In this document: piece by piece, positions 60,957 through 64,000 of the stretch | Layout: each line of letters starts with the position of its first letter | How positions within the stretch are numbered: position 1 is the stretch's first letter | From: Solirubrobacteraceae bacterium | GTDB lineage: Bacteria > Actinomycetota > Thermoleophilia > Solirubrobacterales > Solirubrobacteraceae | Reading direction: 5' to 3' | NCBI GenBank assembly: GCA_017882455.1 | Contig: JADGPL010000009.1 | Coordinates: 1 to 64,000, forward strand | Length of the DNA: 64,000 nucleotides | Notes under the pieces: generated by a model | The model's database searches: none | What the model was told of the DNA's origin: nothing | Seen by the model: only the letters and a program-made list of their open reading frames with translations | Translations under genes and position numbers: made by a program

Positions 60957-60960
<4 letters not shown>
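60418..60960 (-). CDS. ntpE: V/A-type ATP synthase subunit E
   Basis: A 180-residue peripheral-stalk subunit. A long Ala/Arg/Glu-rich helix ('LDDAHAKAERLRAQALDRSA', 'TTARRAAEDDARRVLSAARC') precedes a globular C-terminal part ('GGIIAHAPGRQIDYSLSTQV'), as expected for E. The TTG at 60960 overlaps the F stop (TTGA) and gives this length; a GTG further in ('VDPWAPLRSAALDD') is the alternative. Confidence 0.85.
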
Positions 60961-62983
<2,023 letters not shown>

Positions 62984-62997
<14 letters not shown>

Positions 62998-63910
62998 CCG
63001 CACGCTCCCGCATTCGTCGGCTGCCGCCGAGCGCCGCGATCGCCAGCGCCTGAGCTGCTCGCCGCGCATCGGCCGCGAGCAGCGCGACGGTCCCGACCAC
63101 CAGCGCGGGCGAGCCGACCGGGCTTCGCATCAGCGCCTGCGCGTCGTCCTCGACGCGCCGCCACCAGGCCAGCTCGGCGCGCCACAGCTGTTCGGGCCGC
63201 TCCACCTCGTGCAACACCCAGCCGATCCTCGCGGGCAGGCGTGCGGCGAGCTCCGGCACGCTCCTCGCCGAGAGCCAGCTCGCGCTCACTCCCGGCAGCG
63301 CCAGCAGCAGCCGCGGGTCCTCGCCGCCGCCCAGCAGCAGCTCGCGCGCCACCAGCAGCGCCAACGCCGCCTGCGCCCATTCGCCGGCCGCGCCCCCGTG
63401 GTCGATGACGCGCCGCGCCCAGCCGGCGCGCAGCGCCAGATGCAGAGCGGGCGGCTCTTCGCTGGCGGGCTCTCCCCAGGGCGAGCTGGCGAGCGCCGCG
63501 CGGACCTCCGCGAGGCTGCGTGCCGGCTCGACGCGGGGCCAGACGGTGGCGAGGCCGCCGAGCTCGAACGGCGGCGGGGAGCCGGCCCCGGTGACGATCC
63601 AGGCGATGTGGTGCTCGATGTTGACGAGCTCATACCAGGCGGCGATCGCGCGCAGCAGCACGGCCCCGTCCGGGGGCAGCCAGCCGGCGAGGATGCGCAG
63701 GTGCCACAGCGCGGTCGCGGCGACGGCGCGCTGCGCGGGCGCGAGCTCCTGCGCCGCGCCGAGCTCGCGGCCGTAGGGACTTGCCAGCAGCAGGCGCTGG
63801 GCGGCGGCGAAGGAGCTCTGCGCGGCCAGCCCGCGCGCGGGCTCCTCGCCCAGGCGACGCTCGAGCAGCAGCCTGCCGCGAACCGTGCCCGCGATCCACT
63901 CGGCGCTCAA
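62984..63910 (-). CDS. ntpC: V/A-type ATP synthase subunit C
   Basis: A 308-residue subunit from TTG 63910, overlapping the upstream stop (TTGA). It is all-helical and Ala/Leu/Arg-rich: 'AIAAWYELVNIEHHIAWIVT' matches the conserved WYD/xNI region of C (AtpC, d-type) subunits. It is the cap linking the central stalk to the proteolipid ring. The identification rests on this block and on operon position. Confidence 0.82.
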
Positions 63911-64000
63911 CGGGCCCCCCGCACGAGCAGCCCCAGCACGTCCTCGACGACGGTCGGCGTGCGCTGCGCGGCCCGCTCGCGCAGGCGCCTCGCCTCCGCG
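63907..64000 (-). CDS. C-terminal end of a V/A-ATPase peripheral-stalk subunit (G/H-like), cut by window edge
   Basis: The last 30 codons of a gene that begins outside the window: an Arg/Ala-rich helix ending 'RTPTVVEDVLGLLVRGAR'. Its stop overlaps the C-subunit TTG start. In comparable operons the gene before I/C is the small coiled-coil G/H subunit, which this tail fits. Identity is inferred from position. Confidence 0.6.
   Translation of the reverse strand, partial: AEARRLRERAAQRTPTVVEDVLGLLVRGAR

Overview
The window is very G+C-rich, uses GTG and TTG starts freely, packs genes tightly (many ATGA/GTGA/TTGA overlaps) and carries a V/A-type ATPase operon, a B12-dependent ribonucleotide reductase and large glycan-export clusters. 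This fits a deep-branching actinobacterium of the Thermoleophilia/Solirubrobacterales type. That placement is an inference from style and gene content, not from a marker-gene tree.

Region 1 (1-44.2 kb) is a surface or extracellular polysaccharide locus. It holds nucleotide-sugar enzymes (two UDP-sugar dehydrogenases, a hexapeptide acyltransferase, a DegT aminotransferase, GDP-mannose dehydratase, CDP-glucose dehydratase, epimerases), a WecG/TagA transferase, about seven other glycosyltransferases, an initiating phosphoglycosyltransferase, a Wzx-like flippase, two O-antigen-ligase/polymerase-like membrane proteins, a Wzz/BY-kinase, two secreted glycoside hydrolases and glycan deacetylase-like proteins. 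Unrelated genes are interspersed: a sigma factor with a fused membrane anchor, an R2-like ferritin with an SCP2 domain and its TetR neighbour, a universal stress protein, a YVTN propeller, and a nucleotidyltransferase/2H-phosphoesterase fusion. The regulatory highlight is a c-di-GMP-I (GEMM) type riboswitch before the second hydrolase, preceded by a TAAAG-N15-NCCGA promoter of the sigma-28/WhiG class. A similar element precedes the phosphoglycosyltransferase gene and a third lies just before the kinase gene. Together they suggest c-di-GMP and sigma-28/WhiG control of matrix production.

Region 2 (44.3-49.1 kb) holds a subtilisin-like protease, tadA, tRNA-Ser(CGA), and a 1.7-kb segment carrying a single P-loop ATPase gene. 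That segment is bounded by a perfect 46-bp duplication of part of the tRNA, so it looks like a minimal integrated element. A transposase remnant and a PlsC acyltransferase follow.

Region 3 (49.1-56.6 kb) begins with about 800 bp without a convincing gene. It continues with a small unknown protein, a baeRF/Vms1-like protein, an SDR remnant, a short class II ribonucleotide reductase, an endonuclease V homologue that has lost key catalytic aspartates, and two tandem ArsA/Get3-type ATPases. Region 4 (56.6-64 kb) is the V/A-type ATPase operon on the minus strand, transcribed as (G/H)-C-I-K-F-E-A-B-D, with every junction overlapping; its first gene is cut by the window edge.
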